Source: Streptomyces varsoviensis (GTDB lineage Bacteria; Actinomycetota; Actinomycetes; Streptomycetales; Streptomycetaceae). From it: 64,000 nt of DNA. The number at the start of each line of letters is the position of its first letter. The first letter of the stretch is position 1. The DNA lies in assembly GCF_000718635.1 (NCBI RefSeq), contig NZ_JOBF01000013.1, positions 248,001 to 312,000 on the forward strand, given 5' to 3'. The position numbers were made by a program, and so were the translations under genes. Under the pieces are notes generated by a model, which was not told the origin of the DNA, searched no databases, and was given only the letters and a program-made list of their open reading frames with translations. Positions 5,982 through 13,169 of this stretch are shown in pieces.

Positions 5982-8744
5982 TCAGCCCTCGGTCGTCGCC
6001 TTGGGCTTGGTGGTGCGGGTGCGCTTGGGCTTGGCGGGAGCCTCGGCGGTGGCGTCCGGGCTTTCGTCGGTCGCCTTGGTGGCGCGGGTGGTGCGGCGCT
6101 TGGGCTTGGTCTCGGCTGCCTCCTCCGCCACGGCTTCGGCCGCGTCGGCGACCTTGGCCTTGGTGGCGCGGGTGCGCTTGGGTTTCGCCGGGGTCTCGGT
6201 GACGGTCGCGTCCGTGCCCTCGGCCGTGTCCACGGCGGTCTTGGCCTTGGTGGTGCGGGTGCGCTTCGGCTTGGCCGGGGTCTCGGCGACGGTGGCGTCC
6301 GTGCCCTCGGCCGTGTCCACGGCGGTCTTGGCCTTGGTGGTGCGGGTGCGCTTCGGCTTGGCCGGGGCTTCGGCGATGGTCGCGTCCGCGCTCTCGTCGG
6401 TCGCCTTGGCGGCGCGGGTGGTGCGGCGCTTGGGCTTGGTCTCGGCTGCCTCCTCCGCCACGGCTTCGGCCGCGTCGGCGGCCTTGGCCTTGGTGGTGCG
6501 GGTGCGCTTGGGCTGCGCCGGGGTCTCGGCGACGGTGGCGTCCGTGCCCTCGGCCGTGTCCACGGCGGCCTTGGCCTTGGTAGTGCGCGTGCGCTTCGGC
6601 TTGGCCTCGGTGCTTGCGGCGCTCGCGGTGCTTGCGGTGCTTGCGGTGCTCTCGATGGTCGCGACGCTTTCGACAGCGGCCTCGGCCGGCTCGGCGGTCT
6701 TGGCCTTGGCGGCGCGGGTGCGCTTGGGCTTCGCGGGAGCCTCGATGGCGGCCGTGTCCGTGCTCTCGGCCGTCGCGACGGCGGCCTCGGCCTCGGCGGC
6801 CTGCGGCTTCGCGGTCCGCGTGCGCTTCGCCTCGGCCTCGGCGGCCATGCTCGCGATCGTGCTCTCGACCGTGATGAACGACGGCTCGTCCACGGCCGGC
6901 TTCACGACGCGCGCCCGGCGGCGGCGCGGCTTGACGGGGGCCTCCGGGGCCCCTGCCGCTGTCTCCGCGGCCTTCACGGTTTCCACCGCTTCCACGGCGG
7001 CGGGCCGCTCCTTCGCGGCCGGGGCCGTGGCCCGTACGGGGGCGGGGGCGGCCGTCGTGGCCTGCGGGGCGGCGCTCGCGGGGGCCGGCGTCACCGGGGC
7101 GGCGGCCTGCGGGGCCGCCGCCGGGGCGGTCGAACCGCTACGGGTACGGCGACGGCGGCGCGGCGTCCGAGGCGTCTTGGGCGCGCCTTCCGCGACGGCC
7201 TCCCCAGCGGTCTCGGCGGCCACGGGCGTGGTCGGCGCGGGCGTCACGGCCTGCGCCGCGGCCTCCGCGCCCACCGTCGAGCCACCGCGCGTACGGCGGC
7301 GCTGACGCGGGGTGCGGCTGCGGGCCGGGCGCTCCTCGCGCTCGGCGGGCGCCGCGGCGGCGGGCTTGCGGCCACGGCCGCGGCCGCCCGTCTCGCCCAG
7401 GTCCTCGATCTCCTCGGCCGCCAGCCCGGCCCGCGTGCGCTCGGCGCGCGGCAGTATCCCCTTGGTGCCCGCGGGGATGGACAGCAGCTCGTAGAGGTGC
7501 TCGGAGGTGGAGTACGTCTCCTCCGGCTCGTCGAACGGCAGGTCCAGCGCCTTGTTGATCAGCTTCCAGCGCGGGATGTCGTCCCAGTCGACCAGCGTGA
7601 CCGCCGTGCCGGACTTGCCCGCGCGGCCCGTACGGCCGATGCGGTGCAGGTAGGTCTTCTCGTCCTCGGGGGACTGGTAGTTGATCACGTGCGTCACGTT
7701 GTCGACGTCGATGCCGCGGGCGGCGACGTCGGTGCAGACCAGCACGTCGACCTTGCCGTTGCGGAAGGCGCGCAGCGCCTGCTCGCGGGCGCCCTGGCCG
7801 AGGTCGCCGTGGACCGCGCCGGACGCGAAGCCGCGCCGCGAGAGCTGGTCGGCGATGTCCGCGGCCGTGCGCTTCGTCCGGCAGAAGATCATCGCCAGGC
7901 CCCGGCCCTCGGCCTGGAGGATGCGCGCGACCATCTCCGGCTTGTCCATGGAGTGCGCGCGGAAGACGTGCTGCGTGGTGTTGCGGACGGTCTGGCCCTC
8001 GTCGTCCGGCGAGGTGGCGCGGATGTGCGTGGGCTGCGACATGTAGCGGCGGGCGAGGCCGATGACCGCGCCCGGCATGGTCGCCGAGAACAGCATGGTC
8101 TGGCGCTTCACCGGCAGCATGGTGATGATCCGCTCGACGTCGGGCAGGAAGCCCAGGTCCAGCATTTCGTCGGCCTCGTCCAGGACGAGGGCCTTCACCT
8201 GCGAGAGGTCGAGCTTCTTCTGGCCCGCGAGGTCCAGCAGCCGGCCCGGCGTGCCGACGATCACGTCGACGCCCTTCTTGAGGGCCTCGACCTGGGGCTC
8301 GTAGGCGCGCCCGCCGTAGATGGCGGCGACGCGCACGTTACGGACCTTGCCGGCGGTCAGCAGGTCGTTGGTGACCTGCTGGCACAGCTCGCGGGTGGGG
8401 ACGACCACGAGCGCCTGCGGGGCGTCGGTGAGCTGCCCGGACGCGGCCCGGCCCGCCTCGACGTCGGCGGGGACGGTGACGCGCTCCAGCAGCGGGAGGC
8501 CGAAGCCCAGCGTCTTTCCGGTGCCGGTCTTGGCCTGGCCGATGACGTCGGAGCCGCTGAGGGCCACCGGGAGCGTCATCTCCTGGATGGGGAAGGGGGA
8601 CACGATGCCGACGGCCTCCAGGGCCTCGGCCGTCTCGGAAAGGATCCCGAGGTCTCGGAAAGTGGACAGAATCTTGCCTCTTCTGTGAGACGCGGAGCGA
8701 GGCGGCGAAGGGGGTCGTACCGCGTCGGGTACTCGGCCGGCCAT
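5982..8744 (-). CDS. DEAD-box ATP-dependent RNA helicase with repetitive Lys/Ala tail
   Basis: A complete DEAD-box core is present: Q-motif (FPIQ, ~51-54), Walker A AKTGTGKT (71-78), PTREL (116-120), DEAD (189-192), SAT (220-222) and HRIGRTGRAG (~380). It unwinds RNA, probably in ribosome assembly or mRNA turnover, as RhlE/CshA-type helicases do. The last ~440 residues are a low-complexity tail of KPKRTRTTKAK units alternating with acidic/Ala stretches, like bacterial histone H1-type RNA/DNA-binding tails. The start is uncertain. The ATG at 8744 lacks a ribosome site, while AAGAGG (8682-8677) is ideally placed for CTG 8669 or ATT 8672, which would remove 24-25 non-conserved residues. Confidence 0.9.
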   Translation of the reverse strand: MAGRVPDAVRPPSPPRSASHRRGKILSTFRDLGILSETAEALEAVGIVSPFPIQEMTLPVALSGSDVIGQAKTGTGKTLGFGLPLLERVTVPADVEAGRAASGQLTDAPQALVVVPTRELCQQVTNDLLTAGKVRNVRVAAIYGGRAYEPQVEALKKGVDVIVGTPGRLLDLAGQKKLDLSQVKALVLDEADEMLDLGFLPDVERIITMLPVKRQTMLFSATMPGAVIGLARRYMSQPTHIRATSPDDEGQTVRNTTQHVFRAHSMDKPEMVARILQAEGRGLAMIFCRTKRTAADIADQLSRRGFASGAVHGDLGQGAREQALRAFRNGKVDVLVCTDVAARGIDVDNVTHVINYQSPEDEKTYLHRIGRTGRAGKSGTAVTLVDWDDIPRWKLINKALDLPFDEPEETYSTSEHLYELLSIPAGTKGILPRAERTRAGLAAEEIEDLGETGGRGRGRKPAAAAPAEREERPARSRTPRQRRRTRGGSTVGAEAAAQAVTPAPTTPVAAETAGEAVAEGAPKTPRTPRRRRRTRSGSTAPAAAPQAAAPVTPAPASAAPQATTAAPAPVRATAPAAKERPAAVEAVETVKAAETAAGAPEAPVKPRRRRARVVKPAVDEPSFITVESTIASMAAEAEAKRTRTAKPQAAEAEAAVATAESTDTAAIEAPAKPKRTRAAKAKTAEPAEAAVESVATIESTASTASTASAASTEAKPKRTRTTKAKAAVDTAEGTDATVAETPAQPKRTRTTKAKAADAAEAVAEEAAETKPKRRTTRAAKATDESADATIAEAPAKPKRTRTTKAKTAVDTAEGTDATVAETPAKPKRTRTTKAKTAVDTAEGTDATVTETPAKPKRTRATKAKVADAAEAVAEEAAETKPKRRTTRATKATDESPDATAEAPAKPKRTRTTKPKATTEG
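5985..6900 (-). repeat. 87-bp and 330-bp repeats inside the helicase tail
   Basis: The tail-coding DNA repeats nearly perfectly with an 87-bp (29-codon) period, for example from 6219 to 6306. A larger 330-bp (110-codon) duplication links 6091-6150 with 6421-6480. Each unit encodes KPKRTRTTKAK plus an acidic or alanine-rich spacer. Recombination between units could change tail length. Confidence 0.85.
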
Positions 8745-9072
8745 GGCGGGGCCGGATGACGCGGGACCACTGCCTTCGCTCGTGCGCACGTTCCGCGAGC
8801 GGTTCCCTGCTTGGCGGGCGTACAGCTCGTACGCGCCGCGCCGAGGGCGGTCGGGTGGAAGCCGATCGGGCCACCGACCGGGCATCCGCTGGAGTCCGGG
8901 AGGCTTGCTTCCGGAAGACACAGCATAGGGACGGCCCGCCGGTACTCGGCAGGCGCAATACCACTGTACCCCGGAATCGTGCATATGTGTTGGGGCAAAC
9001 CTTTGTACGGGTGAGGTACACGTGGCTGACCAGGGGGTTCCCCTTCCCGGCGAGCGGGCTATTGTGCGGACC
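8745..9072. other. Divergent intergenic region, helicase / ferritin-like gene
   Basis: This 328-bp stretch has no credible gene. It holds a moderately AT-rich core (8945-9010) and an inverted TGTAC/GTACA pair around 9004-9020. The plus-strand gene's -10-like TATTGT is at 9060-9065. Promoters for both genes must lie here, but I could not place the helicase promoter. Confidence 0.5.
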
Positions 9073-9810
9073 ATGGAGACGCCTGACAACGCCGCTGCCG
9101 CCGCCGAAGAACACACCGGGATCGCTGCCCAGGACTGGGCCCGGGCATCCGCCGAACCGCAGTACAAGGCCGCGGTCGTCGACCTGCTGGGCGCGCTCGC
9201 CTACGGTGAGCTGGCCGCCTTCGAGCGGCTCGCGGAGGACGCGAAGCTGGCGCCCTCGCTCGACGACAAGGCGGAGCTGGCGAAGATGGCGTCCGCCGAG
9301 TTCCAGCACTTCCAGCGGTTGCGGGACCGGCTGACGGCCATCGACGTGGAGCCCACCGGGGCGATGGAGCCGTTCGCCGCCGCGCTGGACGAGTTCCACC
9401 GCCAGACCGCGCCGTCCGACTGGCTGGAGGGCCTGGTCAAGGCGTACGTCGGCGACTCGATCGCCAGCGACTTCTACCGGGAGGTCGCGGCCCGGCTCGA
9501 CTCCGACACGCGCGCCCTCGTGCTGACCGTCCTGGACGACACCGGGCACGCGAGCTTCGCGGTCGAGAAGGTACGGGCCGCGATCGAGGCCGAGCCGCGG
9601 GTCGGCGGGCGGCTCGCGCTGTGGGCCCGGCGGCTGATGGGCGAGGCGCTGTCGCAGGCACAGCGGGTCGTCGCGGACCGCGACGCGCTCTCGACCATGC
9701 TCGTGGGCGGCGTCGCCGACGGCTTCGACCTCGCCGAGGTCGGCAAGATGTTCTCCCGCATCACGGAGGCGCACACCAAGCGCATGGCCGCGCTGGGCCT
9801 CGCCGCCTGA
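9073..9810 (+). CDS. Ferritin-like fold protein (MiaE-like putative hydroxylase)
   Basis: This 245-residue all-helical protein of the ferritin-like superfamily is often annotated as a hydroxylase related to tRNA-modifying MiaE. Candidate di-iron ligands are Glu in AYGELAAFE (~40), the ExxH pair in AEFQHF (~78-81) and a later DDTGH (~158-162); the last has Asp where a canonical ExxH would have Glu, so metal binding needs checking. TATTGT (9060-9065) lies exactly 7 nt before the ATG at 9073 and there is no Shine-Dalgarno, so a leaderless transcript is likely. A longer in-frame GTG start at 9022 was rejected. Function is inferred. Confidence 0.8.
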   Translation: METPDNAAAAAEEHTGIAAQDWARASAEPQYKAAVVDLLGALAYGELAAFERLAEDAKLAPSLDDKAELAKMASAEFQHFQRLRDRLTAIDVEPTGAMEPFAAALDEFHRQTAPSDWLEGLVKAYVGDSIASDFYREVAARLDSDTRALVLTVLDDTGHASFAVEKVRAAIEAEPRVGGRLALWARRLMGEALSQAQRVVADRDALSTMLVGGVADGFDLAEVGKMFSRITEAHTKRMAALGLAA

Positions 9811-9842
9811 GCCGCTGGGGCTCCCTGAGCCGCTTGACACCT

Positions 9843-9865
9843 CCTTGAGCCGCTTGAGCTCAAGG
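9843..9865 (+). terminator. Hairpin after the ferritin-like gene
   Basis: CCTTGAGC pairs with GCTCAAGG around a 7-nt loop. Three copies of TGAGCCGCT lie within 9808-9856, so the region is also locally repetitive. The rest of the gap to 10085 shows nothing I can call. Confidence 0.5.
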
Positions 9866-10085
9866 GAGCAGCGTCACGGGCCGAGCGCCGCAGCGGGGGC
9901 CCGCGCTTCAGCCGGGCGCCGGGGTGCGGTGCCGGGCCGGGGGCGGGGCGGTGGGGGTCCTCCGGGGCTGCATGATTTAGGGGCCCGTGAGCGATGTTGC
10001 CTCAGGCACCCTCACCTCAGGCCCACACATCACGCTTTACGCCTCCTCCGAACCCCCACCACCCCGCCCCCTCCTGTCCGGCCTG

Positions 10086-10355
10086 TCAGGCCGTCACTGA
10101 TCGCCTGACGCGGCTCGCGGGGCGCAGCAGCAAGGACAGCAGCGCCACGCCGAGCGCGGCTCCCGCGATCAGCGTCGCGATGGCGTGGCCAGGGCCGAGG
10201 ACGGCGTGGGTGAGGAGGGCGCCGAAGAGGCTCGCGACCGGTCCCGTGCCGAGGGTCAGGGGCCGCGAGGGGAAACGATCGGGCAGCCGCCGCACGGCCC
10301 CGAGGGCCATGGCGAAGCCGATGAGGACTGAGCCGAACGCTTCCAGGAAAATCAT
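10086..10355 (-). CDS. Small integral membrane protein, 89 residues
   Basis: There are three predicted hydrophobic helices: MIFLEAFGSVLIGFAMALGAV, VASLFGALLTHAVLG and IATLIAGAALGVALLSLLL (approximate limits). A short basic loop and a basic C-terminus (RPASRVRRSVTA) follow. The ATG at 10355 has GGGAGGG 7-8 nt upstream on the minus strand, which excludes the longer in-frame extension. No family is recognised. It stands alone. Confidence 0.65.
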   Translation of the reverse strand: MIFLEAFGSVLIGFAMALGAVRRLPDRFPSRPLTLGTGPVASLFGALLTHAVLGPGHAIATLIAGAALGVALLSLLLRPASRVRRSVTA

Positions 10356-10507
10356 GGTGCGATCCCTCCCGCTACGGCCGAAGCGCAATTGCAAATCGGT
10401 CGTAGCCGGTCTTACCCAAGGGCCATGTCCAGCAACCCTCTCCCGCTCTCCCGCCTCCGGGAGGCCGAAAGGCCGGCTCCCACGGCGGCGCCGGCAGTGG
10501 TGATGAC

Positions 10508-10548
10508 AACGGCGGGGCCCCGGTGATTCCCACCGGGGCCCCGCCGTT
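10508..10548. terminator. Strong hairpin terminator after the DUF3107 gene
   Basis: AACGGCGGGGCCCCGGTG pairs over 18 bp without mismatch with CACCGGGGCCCCGCCGTT around a 5-nt loop (ATTCC), immediately downstream of the DUF3107 stop on the minus strand. Confidence 0.9.
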
Positions 10549-10564
10549 CAACGCCGAACGCTGA

Positions 10565-10792
10565 TCAGAGCGCGCTGAAACCGACCTTGCGGGCGGTCGG
10601 CTCGCCGATCTCGACGTACGCGAGTCGCTCGGACGGCACCAGGACCTTGCGGCCGTGCTCGTCCACGAGGCTCAGCAACTGCGCCTTGCCGCCCAGCGCC
10701 TCGGCCACCGCGCGCTCGACCTCCTCGGCAGACTGCCCGCTCTCCAGAACGATCTCGCGGGGCGCGTGCTGCACGCCGATCTTGACCTCCAC
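10565..10792 (-). CDS. DUF3107 family protein
   Basis: This 75-residue actinobacterial DUF3107 protein begins VEVKIGVQHAPREIV and ends in a conserved IGEPTARKVGF segment. The fold looks like a small alpha/beta ATP-synthase-delta or ubiquitin-like unit, but no function is established. The GTG at 10792 has GGAGGGA (10807-10801) 8 nt upstream, which decides against the longer reading. The neighbouring TetR gene and this gene run the same way but are separated by 150 bp. Confidence 0.85.
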   Translation of the reverse strand: MEVKIGVQHAPREIVLESGQSAEEVERAVAEALGGKAQLLSLVDEHGRKVLVPSERLAYVEIGEPTARKVGFSAL

Positions 10793-10944
10793 GGCTTTTG
10801 TCCCTCCGATGGTCAGTATGGGTGCGCGGTCAGCCGCGCCGTACGCAGCACACATTAGCCCGGTACGGGCACGTGGCGGGGCGCGGGCCGCACGCCCGCA
10901 GCGAACACGCGATCAGCGGCCGGTCGGCCCCGCGCTCCGGGGCC

Positions 10945-11583
10945 CTATGCCCCGTCCGTACCGTGCAGCGGGAAGCCGGCGATGCCGCGCCAGGCCAGCG
11001 ACGTGAGCAACTGCACCGCGGTGTCGCGCGGCACCGTGCTGCCGCTGGAGAGCCAGTAGCGGGCGACGACCTGGGAGACGCCGCCGAGACCGACGGCCAG
11101 CAGCATCGACTCGTCCTTGGAGAGGCCGGTGTCCTCGGCGATGACGGCGCTGATCGCCTCCGCGCACTCCAGCGACACCTTGTCGACGCGCTCGCGCACC
11201 GCGGGCTCGTTCGTCAGGTCGGACTCGAAGACGAGCCGGAACGCGCCGCCCTCCTCCTCGACGTACGCGAAGTAGGCGTCCATCGTCGCGGCGACGCGCT
11301 GCTTGTTGTCGGTCGTGGAGGCGAGGGCCGTGCGCACGGCGTGCAGCAGGGCCTCGCAGTGCTGGTCCAGCAGGGCCAGGTAGAGGTCCAGCTTGCCGGG
11401 GAAGTGCTGGTAGAGGACGGGCTTGCTGACGCCGGCACGCTCGGCGATGTCGTCCATCGCCGCCGCGTGGTAGCCCTGCGCGACGAATACCTCCTGGGCC
11501 GCGCCCAGGAGCTGGTTGCGTCGGGCCCGGCGCGGCAGGCGTGTGCCCCGCGGGCGCGCCTCGGTCTGCTCGATGGCTGTCAC
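10945..11583 (-). CDS. TetR/AcrR family transcriptional regulator
   Basis: This 212-residue TetR-type repressor has an N-terminal helix-turn-helix at ~35-75 with the diagnostic AMDDIAERAGVSKPVLYQHF. The helical ligand-binding domain follows. The N-terminus carries an Arg-rich arm (ARPRGTRLPRRARR) that may contact the minor groove. The GTG at 11583 follows GGGAGG with 4-nt spacing; an ATG at 11601 would add six residues with a poorer ribosome site. A GTGCAC-GGT-GTGCAC repeat at 11605-11619 lies in its leader and could be an autoregulatory operator. The target is unknown. Confidence 0.88.
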   Translation of the reverse strand: MTAIEQTEARPRGTRLPRRARRNQLLGAAQEVFVAQGYHAAAMDDIAERAGVSKPVLYQHFPGKLDLYLALLDQHCEALLHAVRTALASTTDNKQRVAATMDAYFAYVEEEGGAFRLVFESDLTNEPAVRERVDKVSLECAEAISAVIAEDTGLSKDESMLLAVGLGGVSQVVARYWLSSGSTVPRDTAVQLLTSLAWRGIAGFPLHGTDGA

Positions 11584-11753
11584 GCCGCCTCCCAAGATCA
11601 TTCCGTGCACGGTGTGCACCGCGCCCGCCATCGTACTTTTGGGTAACAGGGCGGCGCGCGGTCCGGGCGGAGAATTTCACGCAGTGAGCACAGTGGGATA
11701 TCGGCAAAGCGGAGATTGCCGACAAAGCGCCTTTCTCGCTCGTAGTCGGTCCG

Positions 11754-12017
11754 TCACCGGTAGTCGTCCTCGTCCGTGTCGACCACGCGGGCCTGCTCGG
11801 CGGCGTCCCCCGGGTCGGCGGTGCCGGTGTCGACGCCGCTCAGCGGCGCGTCGCGGTGGGGTGTGAGATCGGCGCGCTGCTCGGCGGTGTCGGCTTCGGG
11901 CGCCTCCACGTCGATCTCCGACGCGCCGTCGCCCCGCGGGCCGGTCGCGTCGTCAGTGTTCTCGGGGCTGTCGGGGTCCTCGTCGAAGGTGTCCGGGTCG
12001 GTCGGGTCTACAGGCAT
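11754..12017 (-). CDS. Acidic low-complexity protein, 87 residues
   Basis: The predicted product is strongly acidic and disordered: MPVDPTDPDTFDEDPDSPEN at the start, DEDDYR at the end, few hydrophobic residues and no Cys. Similar small acidic proteins are common as conserved hypotheticals in Streptomyces. The ATG at 12017 has AAAGGGG upstream. It is divergent from the alpha/beta hydrolase at 12171. No function can be assigned. Confidence 0.6.
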   Translation of the reverse strand: MPVDPTDPDTFDEDPDSPENTDDATGPRGDGASEIDVEAPEADTAEQRADLTPHRDAPLSGVDTGTADPGDAAEQARVVDTDEDDYR

Positions 12018-12170
12018 GATGGGCCCCTTTCCCGGGCGTGCGCCCTTCACACGGGTGACCGGGCGAGCGCCCTGTCCTCCGAGCCTAGGAGAGGCGGCAC
12101 CGGGCCGCCACGCGATCTGTGACGGCGGACACACGGGCCCGCGACGTGATCGTCTCGTAACATTGCCCGC

Positions 12171-13169
12171 ATGTCTTCGACCGAGTCGCCGGATGCCCGC
12201 ACTGTTCCCACGGTGCCGCCCGGGGGTTCTGTCCGAAGCGGCGCGGGGGAGGCGCTACGGACCGTGACCCTGCCCGGGCTCACCCTGGCCGTCCGCTCCC
12301 GGCCGCCGCTGGCCGAGGGCCTGGCGCCCGCCCTGTACGTACACGGGCTCGGCGGCTCGTCGCTGAACTGGTCCGACCTGATGCTCCGGCTCGCCCACCG
12401 GGTGGACGGCGAGGCCGTCGACCTGCCGGGGTTCGGCCACTCGCCGCCGCCGGACGACGGCGACTACTCCATCACCGGACACGCCCGGGCCGTCATCCGC
12501 CACCTCGACGCGAGCGAACGCGGCCCGGTGCACCTGTTCGGGAACTCGATGGGCGGCGCCGTCGCCACCCGCGTCGCCGCCGTACGGCCGGACCTGGTCC
12601 GTACGCTCACGCTCATCTCGCCCGCGCTGCCGGAGCTGCGCCCGCAGCGGACCGCCGTGCCCACGGCGCTACTCGCGGTGCCGGGGATGGTGCCGCTCTT
12701 CGTCCGCGCCACCCAGGGCTGGACGCCGGAGCGGCGCACCCGCGAGGTGCTCGCGCTCTGCTACGGAGACCCGCGGCGGGTATCGGCCGAGAGCTTCGAG
12801 GACGCGGTCGCCGAGTACGAGCGGCGGCTCGGGCTGCCTTATTTCTGGGACGTGATGATGCGTTCGGTGCGTGGCATCGTCGACGCCTATACCCTCGGCG
12901 GGCAGCATTCCCTGTGGCGGCAGGCGGAGCGAGTCCTCGCGCCCACTCTGCTCGTTTACGGCATGCGGGACCAGTTGGTCGGCTTCCGCATGGCGCGCCG
13001 GGCGAGCAGGTCCTTCCGGGACTCGCGGCTGCTGGAGCTCGTCGAAGCGGGACACGTCGCGATGATGGAGGAGCCGGACACGGTGGCGCGGGCCTTCGAG
13101 GAACTGCTGGACGACGTCGACGCGCGGCACGCCCGCGGCACGGGAGGGGGCGGAGCGCCCCGTGGGTAA
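12171..13169 (+). CDS. Alpha/beta hydrolase
   Basis: This 332-residue hydrolase has an oxyanion segment YVHGLGGSS (~58-66), nucleophile elbow GNSMGG (~125-130) and late catalytic His in EAGHVAMMEE (~296-305). An unstructured N-terminus of ~30 residues precedes the core. TAACAT (12158-12163) sits exactly 7 nt before the ATG and there is no Shine-Dalgarno, indicating a leaderless mRNA. The stop overlaps the GTG of the DUF3152 gene by 8 bp, so the two are translationally coupled and may act on the same envelope process. The substrate is unknown. Confidence 0.85.
   Translation: MSSTESPDARTVPTVPPGGSVRSGAGEALRTVTLPGLTLAVRSRPPLAEGLAPALYVHGLGGSSLNWSDLMLRLAHRVDGEAVDLPGFGHSPPPDDGDYSITGHARAVIRHLDASERGPVHLFGNSMGGAVATRVAAVRPDLVRTLTLISPALPELRPQRTAVPTALLAVPGMVPLFVRATQGWTPERRTREVLALCYGDPRRVSAESFEDAVAEYERRLGLPYFWDVMMRSVRGIVDAYTLGGQHSLWRQAERVLAPTLLVYGMRDQLVGFRMARRASRSFRDSRLLELVEAGHVAMMEEPDTVARAFEELLDDVDARHARGTGGGGAPRG

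Noticed and set aside
6001..7305. Long plus-strand hydrophobic Val/Ala/Ser frame opposite the helicase tail
   Set aside because: It arises from the GC-rich repeats of the tail on the other strand; there is no ribosome site and the repeats explain its periodicity.
9022..9072. Upstream GTG start for the ferritin-like protein
   Set aside because: It would add 17 non-conserved residues, and the -10 hexamer at 9060-9065 lies inside this extension, fitting the ATG at 9073 better.
10860..10944. Possible gene between DUF3107 and TetR
   Set aside because: Both strands give only short Arg-rich frames without ribosome sites.
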